Source: UBA8522 sp035528895
GTDB lineage: Bacteria > Acidobacteriota > Aminicenantia > Aminicenantales > UBA8522
NCBI GenBank assembly: GCA_035528895.1
Contig: DATKXS010000204.1
Location: 1-39,023, forward strand
Direction of reading: 5' to 3'
Length of the DNA stretch: 39,023 nucleotides
The translations under genes were made by a program, and so were the position numbers. Below the pieces are notes generated by a model. It was given only the letters and a program-made list of their open reading frames with translations, was not told where the DNA came from and ran no database searches. Within the stretch, counting starts at the first letter, position 1. Every line of letters begins with the position of its first letter. Positions 7,983 to 16,150 of this stretch are shown here, piece by piece.

Positions 7983-8103
7983 CCGCTCCCGAAAATCTAT
8001 CTTTTGATCGTGATCAACCTAAGACTCGAAACGGTTCGGGATCAGATATCCCGGTCAACCGGGGAATTCGAGATATGCCCCTCCCTCTTTTTCCGGCGGC
8101 GGT

Positions 8104-8298
8104 TCAGCGGATGATCTCGGTGTAAAACCAATAGAGGAAGGAGGCGAGATAAGCCGCCAGCAGGGCCCAGACCAGGATCGTGATGGTCCTGTCGACCCGC
8201 TTGAGGAAAGGATACCGGGCCTGATGTTGCTTCCCGGTGATTTTAGACAGGGCGTAGAGGACGGCCAGGACGAGCATCAGGAAGAGCCATTTCCTCAT
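8104..8298 (-). CDS. Small two-helix membrane protein downstream of hexokinase
   Basis: 64 residues with an N-in hydrophobic segment (3-18, WLFLMLVLAVLYALSK), a basic loop (GKQHQARYPFLKRVDR) and a second helix (about 37-58, ITILVWALLAAYLASFLYW). Its ATG (8298) is 3 nt past the hexokinase stop codon on the same strand, so it is the distal gene of a two-gene operon. The start is set by that junction and by the size of the first helix. I do not recognise the family. Confidence 0.65.
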   Translation of the reverse strand: MRKWLFLMLVLAVLYALSKITGKQHQARYPFLKRVDRTITILVWALLAAYLASFLYWFYTEIIR

Positions 8299-8301
8299 CT
8301 T

Positions 8302-9597
8302 CTAATGGGTCAGGCCGGCCACCGCGGCGCCGATCAGGGGGGAGTCGTCCACCCGGATGAGCTGGTAAGAGATGCCTTTCGGGATGAGGATGCGGCGAAG
8401 ATGATCCTCGGTCCGGGACCGGAAGCTCATGGTCTTGTGAAATGTCGAGCCGTCCACGTTGACACAGACCGGATGGAGAGGGGACCTTCCCCCGCCGGAT
8501 TTCAAGACTGCCGCGCTGATGTTGATGGCCGCCAGGAGAGAGGCCCTCTCGATGAGGGACGTGAACAGGCGAAGGACGAGCTTCTTGTCTTCGTCGGCCA
8601 AAGAATTCAGGGGGTGTTCCTCTCCCCGGAAGGAATTCCTGAGAAAGGCATCCACCTCGATGGTCGAGAGCTGCTGGAGGGAAGAGATGCCTCTTGCTCC
8701 CGGGGCGGAAAATAACCCCTCTTCGGCCGCCGTCTTCAAGACGAGAAGACAGAGCCCGCCAAGATAGGCGCCCGAGATCATCTTCTCGAAGGTGTAAGTC
8801 CCCGGGCTGACCGTTGACCGGTCATAGGCCAGGTCGATCGGGCCGCGCGGGCATTTCCCGAAATTCCCGGATTCCACGTTGATGGCCTGGGCCCCTGCCG
8901 GGTCGAGGTCCTTCCGTTTGCCGATGTTGACGTTCTTTTCCACATAGGACGTGTTGGTCCCCGTGCCGAGGATGAACCCGACATAGGAGTCGTAGCGTTC
9001 CGAACCGCCCAAGCTCTTTCCTGCCAGGAGGCTGGCCACAGTGTCGTTGAGGAGGGTGAATTTCGGCCGGAATCCCTTGGCTCTGAGGCGCTCGGCGATG
9101 TTCTTGCCGATGGGTTCTCCGATGACCTCGGGCGCCTTGATCTCCTTGGTCCAGGTCAGGAGCCTGCCGTCGCCGTCGGGAGTGATCTCGGCGGCATAGG
9201 AGAAACAAAGACCGACCGAGTCGGCGAGCCCGGCCACCGGTAAGATATAGCCGGCAAACAGGTCGAAGAATTCCTCCTTGCCGACTTCCTTTTGTATCCC
9301 CGGCATCTCATAGTTCGAGAAGTTTTCGATCGTCGGAACGCCCCGCTCGTCGAAGACGGCCGTGGCCACACGCAGGTTCGTCCCGCCGGCATCGACGACG
9401 ATGACGGGGCGGCCGGCCGGCACCGGCTTGTCGATGGTGATAAATGTGGGGATCATAACCAGGGAGCTCTTCCGGCCGTCCAGCCCCCTTTTCATCTCCT
9501 CCAGGAAATCCTCCAGGACGGCTTCCGGTTCGATCGAGCCGGCCTCGAGCCCGGACCGGGTGATAAACTGATTGACGTGCTCTCCCGACGGGCTCAT
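8302..9597 (-). CDS. Hexokinase (hexokinase/ROK-like ASKHA fold)
   Basis: A 431-residue sugar kinase that phosphorylates hexoses, most likely glucose, at the 6-position using ATP in the cytoplasm. Phosphate-1 motif VDAGGTNLRVA (68-78) and sugar-binding/catalytic LLNDTVASLLAG with Asp185 as the likely base. GFILGTGTNTSYVE (208-220) is the phosphate-2 and substrate loop, and GAYLGGL lies in the C-terminal lobe. FSYAAEITPDGDGRLLTWTK matches the Ser-Phe-x-loop of eukaryote-type hexokinases, so this is the bacterial branch of hexokinase family 2 rather than a ROK glucokinase. The length is near the eukaryote-type hexokinase half (about 450). ATG 9597 follows GAGG. It is divergent from the DUF5703 lipoprotein, which suggests a shared sugar-use theme. 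Confidence 0.88.
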   Translation of the reverse strand: MSPSGEHVNQFITRSGLEAGSIEPEAVLEDFLEEMKRGLDGRKSSLVMIPTFITIDKPVPAGRPVIVVDAGGTNLRVATAVFDERGVPTIENFSNYEMPGIQKEVGKEEFFDLFAGYILPVAGLADSVGLCFSYAAEITPDGDGRLLTWTKEIKAPEVIGEPIGKNIAERLRAKGFRPKFTLLNDTVASLLAGKSLGGSERYDSYVGFILGTGTNTSYVEKNVNIGKRKDLDPAGAQAINVESGNFGKCPRGPIDLAYDRSTVSPGTYTFEKMISGAYLGGLCLLVLKTAAEEGLFSAPGARGISSLQQLSTIEVDAFLRNSFRGEEHPLNSLADEDKKLVLRLFTSLIERASLLAAINISAAVLKSGGGRSPLHPVCVNVDGSTFHKTMSFRSRTEDHLRRILIPKGISYQLIRVDDSPLIGAAVAGLTH

Positions 9598-9790
9598 TTT
9601 ACCTCGCTTGACGATATATCCAGGAAGCCAATGATATTCAATCGAGGATCAAAAAACAACCGGGCCAGGGAGCCGCTTGTCTTGCCCATTTGTATTGAAA
9701 CGGCGGCCGAATCAGGATATCCTCGAGTCAGATGTTTGCGGTTGGTCAGCGTACGTGAGTGGAGCGAATTCTAGGGAGGAGATGGATAGG

Positions 9791-12064
9791 ATGAAGACAT
9801 CGAGGTTTTTGCCCATTCTGGCGATTCTGACGATCGTCTTGGCTTCTTCCTGCGCCCGGGAAGGCTATGACCCGCTGAAGAGCCTGGAAAGATATGATGT
9901 CGCCTGGGATTCGCCGAGCCGCGATGCCTGGGGGACGATGCCGGCGGGAAACGGAGACATCGGGATCAACGTCTGGGTGGAGGAGAGTGGAGACCTGCTC
10001 TTATACATCGGGAAAACGGACCTCTGGGGGGACAACAGCCGGCTGCTGAAGCTCGGCCGGGTCCGGTTCAAGATCAGCCCGAACCCCTATCTCCAGAGTA
10101 AGGCTTTCTATCAAGAACTGCGCCTGCGCGATGCCACGGTCGAGATCCGTTTCGGCGAAGGGGAGAACCTGGTCCAGGCTAAGGTCTGGGTCGATGCCCG
10201 TCATCCGGTCATCCATGTTCTGGTGGACGGCCGGAGTGCTTTGGATATGAGCGCGTCGATCGAGCTCTGGCGCACCGAGCCCTATGAACTCCCGTCGATC
10301 GAGGTCAGCGATGTCCATTTCGACCATGATGTGCCGGGAAACCGGCATTTTCCGACGATTGTCGAGCCGGACACGGTATTGGCGGGCCAAGAAGGTCGCA
10401 TCGGCTGGTACCACCATAATAAAAAATCCGTCGGGCCGGCTCTGAGTGCCGAGCTCCAGGACATGCAGGCCTTCGAGCAAACCGACCCTATCCTCCTCCG
10501 GACGTTCGGTGCCGTCATCACGGCCGAGAAGGCGGAGCGGATCGACGACCTCAACCTGCTTTCCGCGGGCATAAAGTCTCATCACTTCGAGATCTTTGTC
10601 CTGACCAGGCATCCCTCTTCTCCCGCGGTATGGCTCGAAGCGATGGAGGAAACGATTGCGGCCAGCCACAGAATCCCCTTCGGCCGGCGTTGGAGCGCCC
10701 ACCGCGCCTGGTGGGAAGACTTCTGGCAGAGAAGCTGGATCGATGTCGCCTCGACGGCCCCCACCCACGATACTTATATTCTGACCCGCGCTTACAACCT
10801 GCAGCGCTTCATCAACGCCTGCGCCGGCCGCGGCGCCTACCCGATCAAGTTCAACGGCTCGATCTTTATCGTGCCCAACCCCGGAAGCCCTGGCGATGCC
10901 GATTATCGCCGCTGGGGTCCCGGTTACTGGTGGCAGAACACCCGCCTTCCCTACATGAGCATGTGCACTTCGGGAGACTTCGACCTGCTGCCGTCTCTCT
11001 ATCGGATGTACGCGGGAGACGTCCTGGAGATGGCGAAATACCGGACCCAGCGCTATTTTGGACACGCCGGCGCTTATCTCAACGAATGCGTCTATTTCTG
11101 GGGGGCTGCTTTCAATGAATCGTACGGATGGACACCGCGGGAGAAGAGGTCCGTCGTCGAGAACGAAAGCCGCTGGCACCGCTGGGAATGGCAGGGCGGG
11201 ATCGAGCTCCTCCACATGATGCTCGATCATTATGAGCACACGCTGGACGAGACGCTGCTCCGGGAAACGCTCCTGCCCTTCGCCCACGAGATCCTGACCT
11301 TCTATGATCTGCACTGCCCCGCGGACGAGAGCGGCAAGATCGTGATGGAGCCGAGCCAAGCGCTCGAGACCTGGTGGGACTGCCGGAACCCGATGCCCGA
11401 GATCGCCGGCATCCTGGCCGTGACGGAGAGGTTGCTGGAGCTGGCCGGAGACGACGTCGAGGCCGGAGAGAAAGCCCTATGGGAGCGGATGAAGGAGAAA
11501 ATGCCCGGCCTGCCCGCCCGGGAGGTCGAAGACAGAAAGATGCTCGCTCCGGCCGAAGCCTTCGCCACGAAGAGCAACATTGAGAGTCCCGAGCTCTATG
11601 CGGTCTTTCCTTACCGGCGGGTGGCTTTGGGCCGGCCGGGAATCGAGCTGGCGGTCGAAGCCCTCAACAGCCGCAGGGACAAAGGAAACTTCGGCTGGCG
11701 CCAGGATGATATCTTTATGGCCTACCTGGGGCTGGCCGAGCAAGCCAGGGAATACATCGTCGGCCGGGCCGGGAACAAGCACGAGGGCTCGCGCTTCCCC
11801 GCCTTCTGGGGGCCGAATTACGACTGGATCCCCGACCAGGACCACGGCGGGGTTCTGCTCAAGGCGCTCCAGGCAATGCTGATGCAGACGGACGGAAAGC
11901 GCATCTTTCTCCTTCCGGCCTGGCCGAAGGATTGGGACGCGGATTTCAAGCTCCACGCTCCTTACAGGACGATCGTCTCGGGGCGGGTGGAGCAGGGGAG
12001 GGTGGTCAAGCTCGACGTTCAGCCTTCTTCCCGCCGCACAGATGTTCAGGTCATGACGGAATAG
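9791..12064 (+). CDS. DUF5703-containing glycoside-hydrolase-like lipoprotein
   Basis: 757 residues from ATG 9791 (GGAGG at 9776-9780 is correctly spaced; an ATG at 9782 is too close). The N-terminus MKTSRFLPILAILTIVLASSC is a lipoprotein signal with Cys21 as lipidation site. The DUF5703 domain starts at about 31 (YDVAWDSPSRDAWGTMPAGN), with GNGDIGINVWVEESGDLLLY and LLKLGRVRF. The central and C-terminal parts resemble an (alpha/alpha)6 catalytic module of the GH95/GH65 type (WGPGYWWQNTRLPY; QALETWWDCRNPMPEIAG; FGWRQDDIFMAYLGLAEQA). Family members are thought to be carbohydrate-active; neither substrate nor catalytic acid can be named here. It is probably anchored in the outer membrane or facing the periplasm. 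Confidence 0.85.
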   Translation: MKTSRFLPILAILTIVLASSCAREGYDPLKSLERYDVAWDSPSRDAWGTMPAGNGDIGINVWVEESGDLLLYIGKTDLWGDNSRLLKLGRVRFKISPNPYLQSKAFYQELRLRDATVEIRFGEGENLVQAKVWVDARHPVIHVLVDGRSALDMSASIELWRTEPYELPSIEVSDVHFDHDVPGNRHFPTIVEPDTVLAGQEGRIGWYHHNKKSVGPALSAELQDMQAFEQTDPILLRTFGAVITAEKAERIDDLNLLSAGIKSHHFEIFVLTRHPSSPAVWLEAMEETIAASHRIPFGRRWSAHRAWWEDFWQRSWIDVASTAPTHDTYILTRAYNLQRFINACAGRGAYPIKFNGSIFIVPNPGSPGDADYRRWGPGYWWQNTRLPYMSMCTSGDFDLLPSLYRMYAGDVLEMAKYRTQRYFGHAGAYLNECVYFWGAAFNESYGWTPREKRSVVENESRWHRWEWQGGIELLHMMLDHYEHTLDETLLRETLLPFAHEILTFYDLHCPADESGKIVMEPSQALETWWDCRNPMPEIAGILAVTERLLELAGDDVEAGEKALWERMKEKMPGLPAREVEDRKMLAPAEAFATKSNIESPELYAVFPYRRVALGRPGIELAVEALNSRRDKGNFGWRQDDIFMAYLGLAEQAREYIVGRAGNKHEGSRFPAFWGPNYDWIPDQDHGGVLLKALQAMLMQTDGKRIFLLPAWPKDWDADFKLHAPYRTIVSGRVEQGRVVKLDVQPSSRRTDVQVMTE

Positions 12065-12222
12065 GAGCGTTTGCCCTCTGCAAGGGTCCTTTTTCCGAGC
12101 AAAAAGCGCGGAGCTCCAGATTGTTCTTTCCCATCTTTATAAGAAAAAATCCAGACACGCCGTATTGAATCATTGAGTCCTCCTGCAACCATTCTCAAAC
12201 TCAAATTGTTGGATTAGGTGGA

Positions 12223-12234
12223 GGGGATGTCCCC
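12223..12234. repeat. REP-like palindrome GGGGATGTCCCC
   Basis: A 12-bp imperfect palindrome in the 226-bp convergent spacer 12065-12290. It differs by one base from the GGGGACGTCCCC unit flanking the RAYT transposase at 25382-25393. The rest of the spacer has no clear terminator or gene. Confidence 0.35.
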
Positions 12235-12290
12235 GAAATTCGAGTTCCTAGGAGGCGAATCACCAAAAAGCGAAAGCCGGCGAGCAGAAA

Positions 12291-14552
12291 TCACAATCGT
12301 TCGAGCAATGCCTTGAAGCGGGGATGATCGCGTATCGACCGGAGGTCGGGATCGTGTTCCAGCCATTTTTTCTGGATGGTCCCGAATTGGACCGCTTCTT
12401 CCATCAGGGCGATCGCCTTCTCTGTCTGGCCCACCAAGGCATAGGCGCAGGCGACGCCGTAGAGCGTCATGGTCTCTTGAGGATGAGCTGAGGAAATGCG
12501 CTCGGCCCATTCCAGGCCGAGCTTTTCATCGCCCAGGCTGATGGCTGCCGTTGCCCCCATATAGAGCGCCCGCGTATCCTCCGGGAAAAACTCCAGCGAT
12601 CTTTTGACGTTTTCCAGAGTTTTGCGGTAGGCCTGCTCCCTCTCCGCCGGTTTGTTCAATTCCGTGTAGATCATCCCCTGCAGACAGGGAGCGTTGTAGT
12701 CTTCAGGACGCAGCCGCCCGGCCTGGTGAGCCAGCCGGGCGGCCTTTTCGAACTGGCCCTGAGCGAAGCTGAGCCTGGCATAAAGGTAGGAGGCTTCAAA
12801 CAGGTCCGGCTTCAGCCGGAGGGCTCTCTCGAATTCTTCTCGGGCCCCTTCATATTCTTTTCGATTGGCCAGGACCATTCCCCGGGCCACATGGCCTTCG
12901 GCCAGCTCCGGGTTTAGCTCGAGCGCCTTCAGGCTGCTTTTTTCCGCGGCGTCGATGTTCTCGGGGCTGGGATTGAACCAGGTGTAGAGGAAAGAATAGC
13001 AGTTGGCCGCCCAAGCGTAGGCGCTGGCATATCCGGGATCAACCTCGATCGCATGAAGGAACAGCTTGATCGCCCGTTCGAACCCGGTCCTCTGGAAGAG
13101 GTAAAAAAACTGCCGTCCCCGGAGGCAGTAATCAAAGGCTTCGATACTGGCCGTCGGGAACTGGGAAAGGGATATTTTATCTTGGCTTGTCAGGACGACT
13201 CGGAGAACCTTGGCGATGCTGTGGGCGATCTCGTTCTGAATCTCGAAAATGTCCTTGAGCTCTCGGTCGAAGGTCTCGGCGTAAAGATGGAAGCCGTTCG
13301 AGGCCTTGATGAGCTGAGCGGTGATGCGCAGCCTATTCCCTGATTTGCGGACGCTCCCTTCCAGGACGGTCCCGACGTTGAGCTTTTCGGCGATCTGGCG
13401 AATATCCTGATTTCTTCCCTTAAAGGAGAAAGACGATGTCCGGGAGACGACGTGGAGCCCCTCGATCTTGGACAATGAATTGATCAACTCCTCGGCCAAT
13501 CCATCGCTGAAATATTCATTCTCCGGGTCCGAGCTCATGTTCACGAAAGGAAGCACGGCGATGGCGGCTTCCCTGGTTTCCTTCTCCTGTTTGGTTACGC
13601 TCTTTTCGGCTCTTGTGAGGAGGGAGGGGATGTCGTTCATTGACGGGAATCGACGCTCCGGGTCCTTTTCCAGGCATCGGTTGATGACCCTTTGCAATTC
13701 CTCGGGGATGTCGATTCCTGATTCAGAGAGGGGGGGCGGGTCATCGTGGAGGACGGCCGCGATCGTCTCGGCCGTCGTCTCCCGGCCAAAGGCGCTTTTC
13801 CCGGTCAGCATCTCGTAGAGCAGACAGCCAAAAGCGAAAATATCACTCCTGGCGTCTATCTCCCTGCCCTCCACCTGCTCCGGGGACATATATCCCAGCG
13901 TGCCGATGATCATGCCCTGGACCGTAATCCCCTTGGCCTGGAGGGAGCGGGCGATCCCGAAATCCAAGATCTTGGCCGTGCCATCCCTGTCGATCAGGAT
14001 GTTGTTGGGCTTGAGGTCGCGGTGGACGACGCCCAGTCGATGAGCCTCGGCCAGCCCTTCCCCGACCTGTTTGGCTATGGAGAGAGCGGTTTCCAGCGTC
14101 AAGCGGCCGGATTGCCTGATCAGGCCTTTCAAGTCCTGGCCGGCGATATATTCCATGGTGATGTAATGAGTCTCTTCGTCTTCCATCAGCTCATACATTC
14201 GGCCGACGTTCTTATGGCTGATCCTGCGGGCGAGCTTCAGCTCGTTGCTGAACCTGTCGATCGTCTCCTTATCAGAAGCGATCTCGGGCTTGATAATCTT
14301 CAGGGCGACCTCTTCTTGAAGCTTCAAATCCAGAGCTCTAAAGAGCTTGCCCATCCCCCCTTTGCCCAGTTCTTCGATGATCTGGTATCTCCCCGCGAAT
14401 ATGGATCCTAAACTCAATTTCTTTGCGGGCACTCCCAGGGTCAAAGTGCCGGTAGAGGGTTTTTCAGAGTGGAGGAGCTGAGTCCCGCATTCCCCGCAGA
14501 ACCGCTGCGTATCGGGATTATCGGTCCGGCACTTCGGGCATTTCGTCGCCAT
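12291..14552 (-). CDS. Soluble zinc-ribbon Ser/Thr protein kinase fused to a TolB/FlgO-like domain and TPRs
   Basis: 753 residues. ATG 14552 is chosen because GAGG lies 8 nt upstream; Met at 14558 is too close. The N-terminal zinc ribbon (Cys5-x2-Cys8...Cys19-x2-Cys22) is followed by a Hanks-type kinase at about 55-315: GKGGMG (63-68), Lys85, HRDLKPNN with Asp179, DFGIA (197-201) and GYMSPEQ. From about 330, AAIAVLPFVNMSSDPENEYF opens a TolB/FlgO-like nucleotide-cyclase-associated domain (TVLEGSVRKSGNRLRITAQL). TPRs then run from about 460 to the end (SAYAWAANCYSFLY; ASYLYARLSFAQGQFEKA). No hydrophobic segment joins kinase and TPRs, so the protein is probably cytoplasmic, unlike the common single-TM receptor kinases. 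The kinase should be active; its targets are unknown. Confidence 0.9.
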   Translation of the reverse strand: MATKCPKCRTDNPDTQRFCGECGTQLLHSEKPSTGTLTLGVPAKKLSLGSIFAGRYQIIEELGKGGMGKLFRALDLKLQEEVALKIIKPEIASDKETIDRFSNELKLARRISHKNVGRMYELMEDEETHYITMEYIAGQDLKGLIRQSGRLTLETALSIAKQVGEGLAEAHRLGVVHRDLKPNNILIDRDGTAKILDFGIARSLQAKGITVQGMIIGTLGYMSPEQVEGREIDARSDIFAFGCLLYEMLTGKSAFGRETTAETIAAVLHDDPPPLSESGIDIPEELQRVINRCLEKDPERRFPSMNDIPSLLTRAEKSVTKQEKETREAAIAVLPFVNMSSDPENEYFSDGLAEELINSLSKIEGLHVVSRTSSFSFKGRNQDIRQIAEKLNVGTVLEGSVRKSGNRLRITAQLIKASNGFHLYAETFDRELKDIFEIQNEIAHSIAKVLRVVLTSQDKISLSQFPTASIEAFDYCLRGRQFFYLFQRTGFERAIKLFLHAIEVDPGYASAYAWAANCYSFLYTWFNPSPENIDAAEKSSLKALELNPELAEGHVARGMVLANRKEYEGAREEFERALRLKPDLFEASYLYARLSFAQGQFEKAARLAHQAGRLRPEDYNAPCLQGMIYTELNKPAEREQAYRKTLENVKRSLEFFPEDTRALYMGATAAISLGDEKLGLEWAERISSAHPQETMTLYGVACAYALVGQTEKAIALMEEAVQFGTIQKKWLEHDPDLRSIRDHPRFKALLERL

Positions 14553-14630
14553 TTTCATACCCTCATCAGGGTGCAAAAAGGATAGCATGTATTTCCCGGT
14601 CCGTCAACGAAACGGCCTGGTCTGGCTCGA

Positions 14631-14927
14631 TCATCTCTGGAGAATGAGAGGCAGGAAGCGTTCCGGCCATTTTTTGGCGAGCTGGATGACAGCCTGCTTG
14701 AGCTTCGGGTTGAGCGTGACGCCGCTGGTCTCGGCCTGTTGGATGTATTTCAAGGCGTTCCCATAGTCTTTAACTATGTAGCAGAGGTTGATCAGGTTGT
14801 TGTCGGCGCCGGCATGGCGGGCGTCGGACTCGATGGCCCTGAGATATTGGCTGCCGGCTTCTTTCCCGGCGGCCTTACTTGAAATGCGGCGATTATGTTG
14901 CTGACTTAGGAGAGCGGGACAGGACAA
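14631..14927 (-). pseudogene. C-terminal remnant of a TPR-like protein
   Basis: The frame 14927-14631 would encode 98 residues. Only the part after about residue 20 looks like coding sequence (AGSQYLRAIESDARHAGADN, YGNALKYIQQAETSGV, LAKKWPERFLPLI), with C/G-ending codons and TPR-like helices. The first 18 codons lie in the overlap with the preceding membrane-protein gene (35 nt) and do not look conserved. I therefore read it as the tail of a larger TPR gene that lost its N-terminus. It could still be translated by coupling from the upstream gene. Confidence 0.4.
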
Positions 14928-15264
14928 AAAGAACGAACATCACGAACGTGATCGCCGTCATGAGCCACCAGAACAGGGGAAAAGAGCCCAGTCTTATGAA
15001 CGCCAGGATCAAAGAAACCGTCCCCAGGCCGTAGAACAGCGTGCCCATAAAGACGACGGTTTTCTGCTTCGCCGGGTTTTTTGAGGCGCTGAAGAACATC
15101 ACCGCCAACACGAACAGCGCCGCCCCTAGGGGATAAGCGAACACGAGAGTCGCTGGGATGTATTCCAACCCCAGGAAGTTTGCCAAAGCATCGGACGAAA
15201 AGAAACAGGCCAATCCACGAATGATTTCCAGAATCGCCGCAATGATGAGAACGAGAGACGCCAT
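14893..15264 (-). CDS. Small four-helix membrane protein
   Basis: 123 residues from ATG 15264, which follows GGAGGGTGAA; an in-frame Met at 15291 lacks a ribosome site. There are four hydrophobic helices at about 3-23, 42-62, 72-94 and 97-116: LVLIIAAILEIIRGLACFF, ATLVFAYPLGAALFVLAVMFF, VVFMGTLFYGLGTVSLILAF and WWLMTAITFVMFVLFVLS. The shape is like DUF4345-type proteins, which I cannot confirm. Function unknown. Confidence 0.65.
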   Translation of the reverse strand: MASLVLIIAAILEIIRGLACFFSSDALANFLGLEYIPATLVFAYPLGAALFVLAVMFFSASKNPAKQKTVVFMGTLFYGLGTVSLILAFIRLGSFPLFWWLMTAITFVMFVLFVLSRSPKSAT

Positions 15265-15517
15265 TTCACCCTCCTTTGATGGTCTTTTCATATGTTAAGG
15301 GCCTCAAGGCCCGGTTGGGCAATGAGAGAGTACCTGCTATCTCTTTTCTTAAGCTGAGCTAAAGGCTATCAAGGAATGGAAACAAAGTCAACCGAAAAAA
15401 ATCCCGGCCATTTATAAGCTAAGAGTGGACTGAAATGCGCTGAAAAGTAAAATTTAGGGCTGAAAGACAGCAAAGGGAAAAATGCTAAGAATTCAGGGGA
15501 AAATGGAAGAATAAAGC

Positions 15518-15591
15518 TGGCTGGGAAGCCTGGATTCGAACCAAGATTCCATGATCCAGAGTCATGTGTCCTGCCATTGGACGACTTCCCA
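15518..15591 (-). tRNA. tRNA-Gln(CTG), CCA encoded
   Basis: The minus strand reads TGGGAAG / GTCC...GGAC / CATGA-CTCTGGA-TCATG / TTGG-TTCGAAT-CCAGG / CTTCCCA-G-CCA. Acceptor, D, anticodon and T arms all pair. The anticodon is CTG. The body spans 15521-15591 (71 nt) and the CCA is genomic (15518-15520). Confidence 0.95.
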
Positions 15592-15603
15592 GCAGGCCCC
15601 TGA

Positions 15604-15632
15604 ATAATACTCGATTCGGGCGCTTTTTTCAA
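15604..15632 (-). promoter_or_regulatory. Promoter of tRNA-Gln
   Basis: Minus-strand TTGAAA (15632-15627), exactly 17 nt, then TATTAT (15609-15604). The predicted start near 15597 is 6 nt before the mature tRNA 5' end. Confidence 0.6.
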
Positions 15633-15649
15633 CTTGTTTCCCCCTCTCC

Positions 15650-15680
15650 TTCATCCTCTCCCGCCAGGGGAGAGGATGAA
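15650..15680. repeat. Perfect 13-bp hairpin of the dispersed 'PLPWRER' palindrome type
   Basis: The arms TTCATCCTCTCCC (15650-15662) and its exact complement (15668-15680) enclose a 5-nt loop. Read in one frame on the minus strand it gives HPLPWRERMKERG, the tell-tale translation of palindromic repeats scattered in many high-GC bacteria. It lies just upstream of the tRNA-Gln promoter, so it is not its terminator. Confidence 0.6.
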
Positions 15681-15786
15681 TTTGGTGACACGATAAAAAT
15701 TCATGAATTCCCCCCATTTGACAATACCTCTGGTTCTTGCCCAAGGGCGAGGGCTTGGATGAGGAAGTCCATCGACGACTGAGCGG

Positions 15787-15937
15787 AAGGCTCGGGGTAG
15801 TGGCATCGAAACCACGCCCGTTTTCTCCCAGCGCGGAAAACGGGCTCGATTCGTCGTTCGCTCTTCTCTCCCTCCGGTCGAGAAACCGTGCCCGCTCTCT
15901 CCTCATACGGGTTTCTCATGCCACTACCCCGAGCCTT
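15787..15937 (+). mobile_element. TIR element, copy 1 (151 bp, non-coding)
   Basis: Bounded by perfect 20-bp terminal inverted repeats, AAGGCTCGGGGTAGTGGCAT at 15787-15806 and its complement at 15918-15937. Inside are a 10-bp hairpin (GCCCGTTTTC/GAAAACGGGC, about 15816-15846) and an 8-bp hairpin (GAGAAACC/GGTTTCTC, about 15880-15917). The core 15789-15935 is repeated at 37383-37529 with 8 differences in 147 positions. There is no transposase gene, so it resembles a MITE or a structured RNA cassette. It sits between the divergent tRNA-Gln and flippase genes. Confidence 0.8.
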
Positions 15938-15966
15938 GGGAAAAAAGAAGAAATGGGAGTGAGGTT

Positions 15967-16128
15967 GCTGGTTTGCGGAGCAAAGCAGCGGGGGTTCCAA
16001 GGGGGATGGCCCCCTTGGTCGCAGGACGGAGTCCGAGAAGGGGAGGCAGGGAGCGAAGCGACCGTTGGAAGGGGGAAAGCGAAGCTTTCTCCCTCCAAGA
16101 AGCCGATGTGGGAACCGAACGGGCTGAC
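15967..16128. repeat. Cluster of G/C-rich hairpins next to the TIR element
   Basis: In order: GCTGgTTTGC/GCAAAgCAGC (15967-15989), CCAAGGGGG/CCCCCTTGG with a 4-nt loop (15997-16018), GGAC/GTCC (16024-16034), and TTGGAAGGGGGAAAGC paired with GCTTTCTCCCTCCAA (16065-16098). The last 19 bp (16110-16128) recur inverted at 37580-37598, beside the other TIR copy. No ORF here has coding features. Together with the preceding elements this fills the 600-bp gene-free spacer 15592-16191. Confidence 0.6.
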
Positions 16129-16150
16129 GAATCCCAAGCCCGAGCCCAAA

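Noticed and set aside
10001..11359. 452-residue frame antisense to the DUF5703 gene
   Set aside because: The DUF5703 protein is continuous and has a lipoprotein signal; the antisense frame is not conserved-looking.
12065..12290. Intrinsic terminator between the convergent DUF5703 and kinase genes
   Set aside because: No strong stem followed by a T-run is visible; only the REP-like palindrome stands out.
15740..15790. GAGGAAGTCC near 15758, like the start of bacterial RNase P RNA
   Set aside because: The following conserved RNase P blocks are absent and no matching P4 half is found downstream.
15880..15917. Minus-strand hairpin of the TIR element compared with group II intron domain V
   Set aside because: The stem has about the right size, but no GNRA loop or AGC triad pairs correctly, and there is no reverse transcriptase gene.
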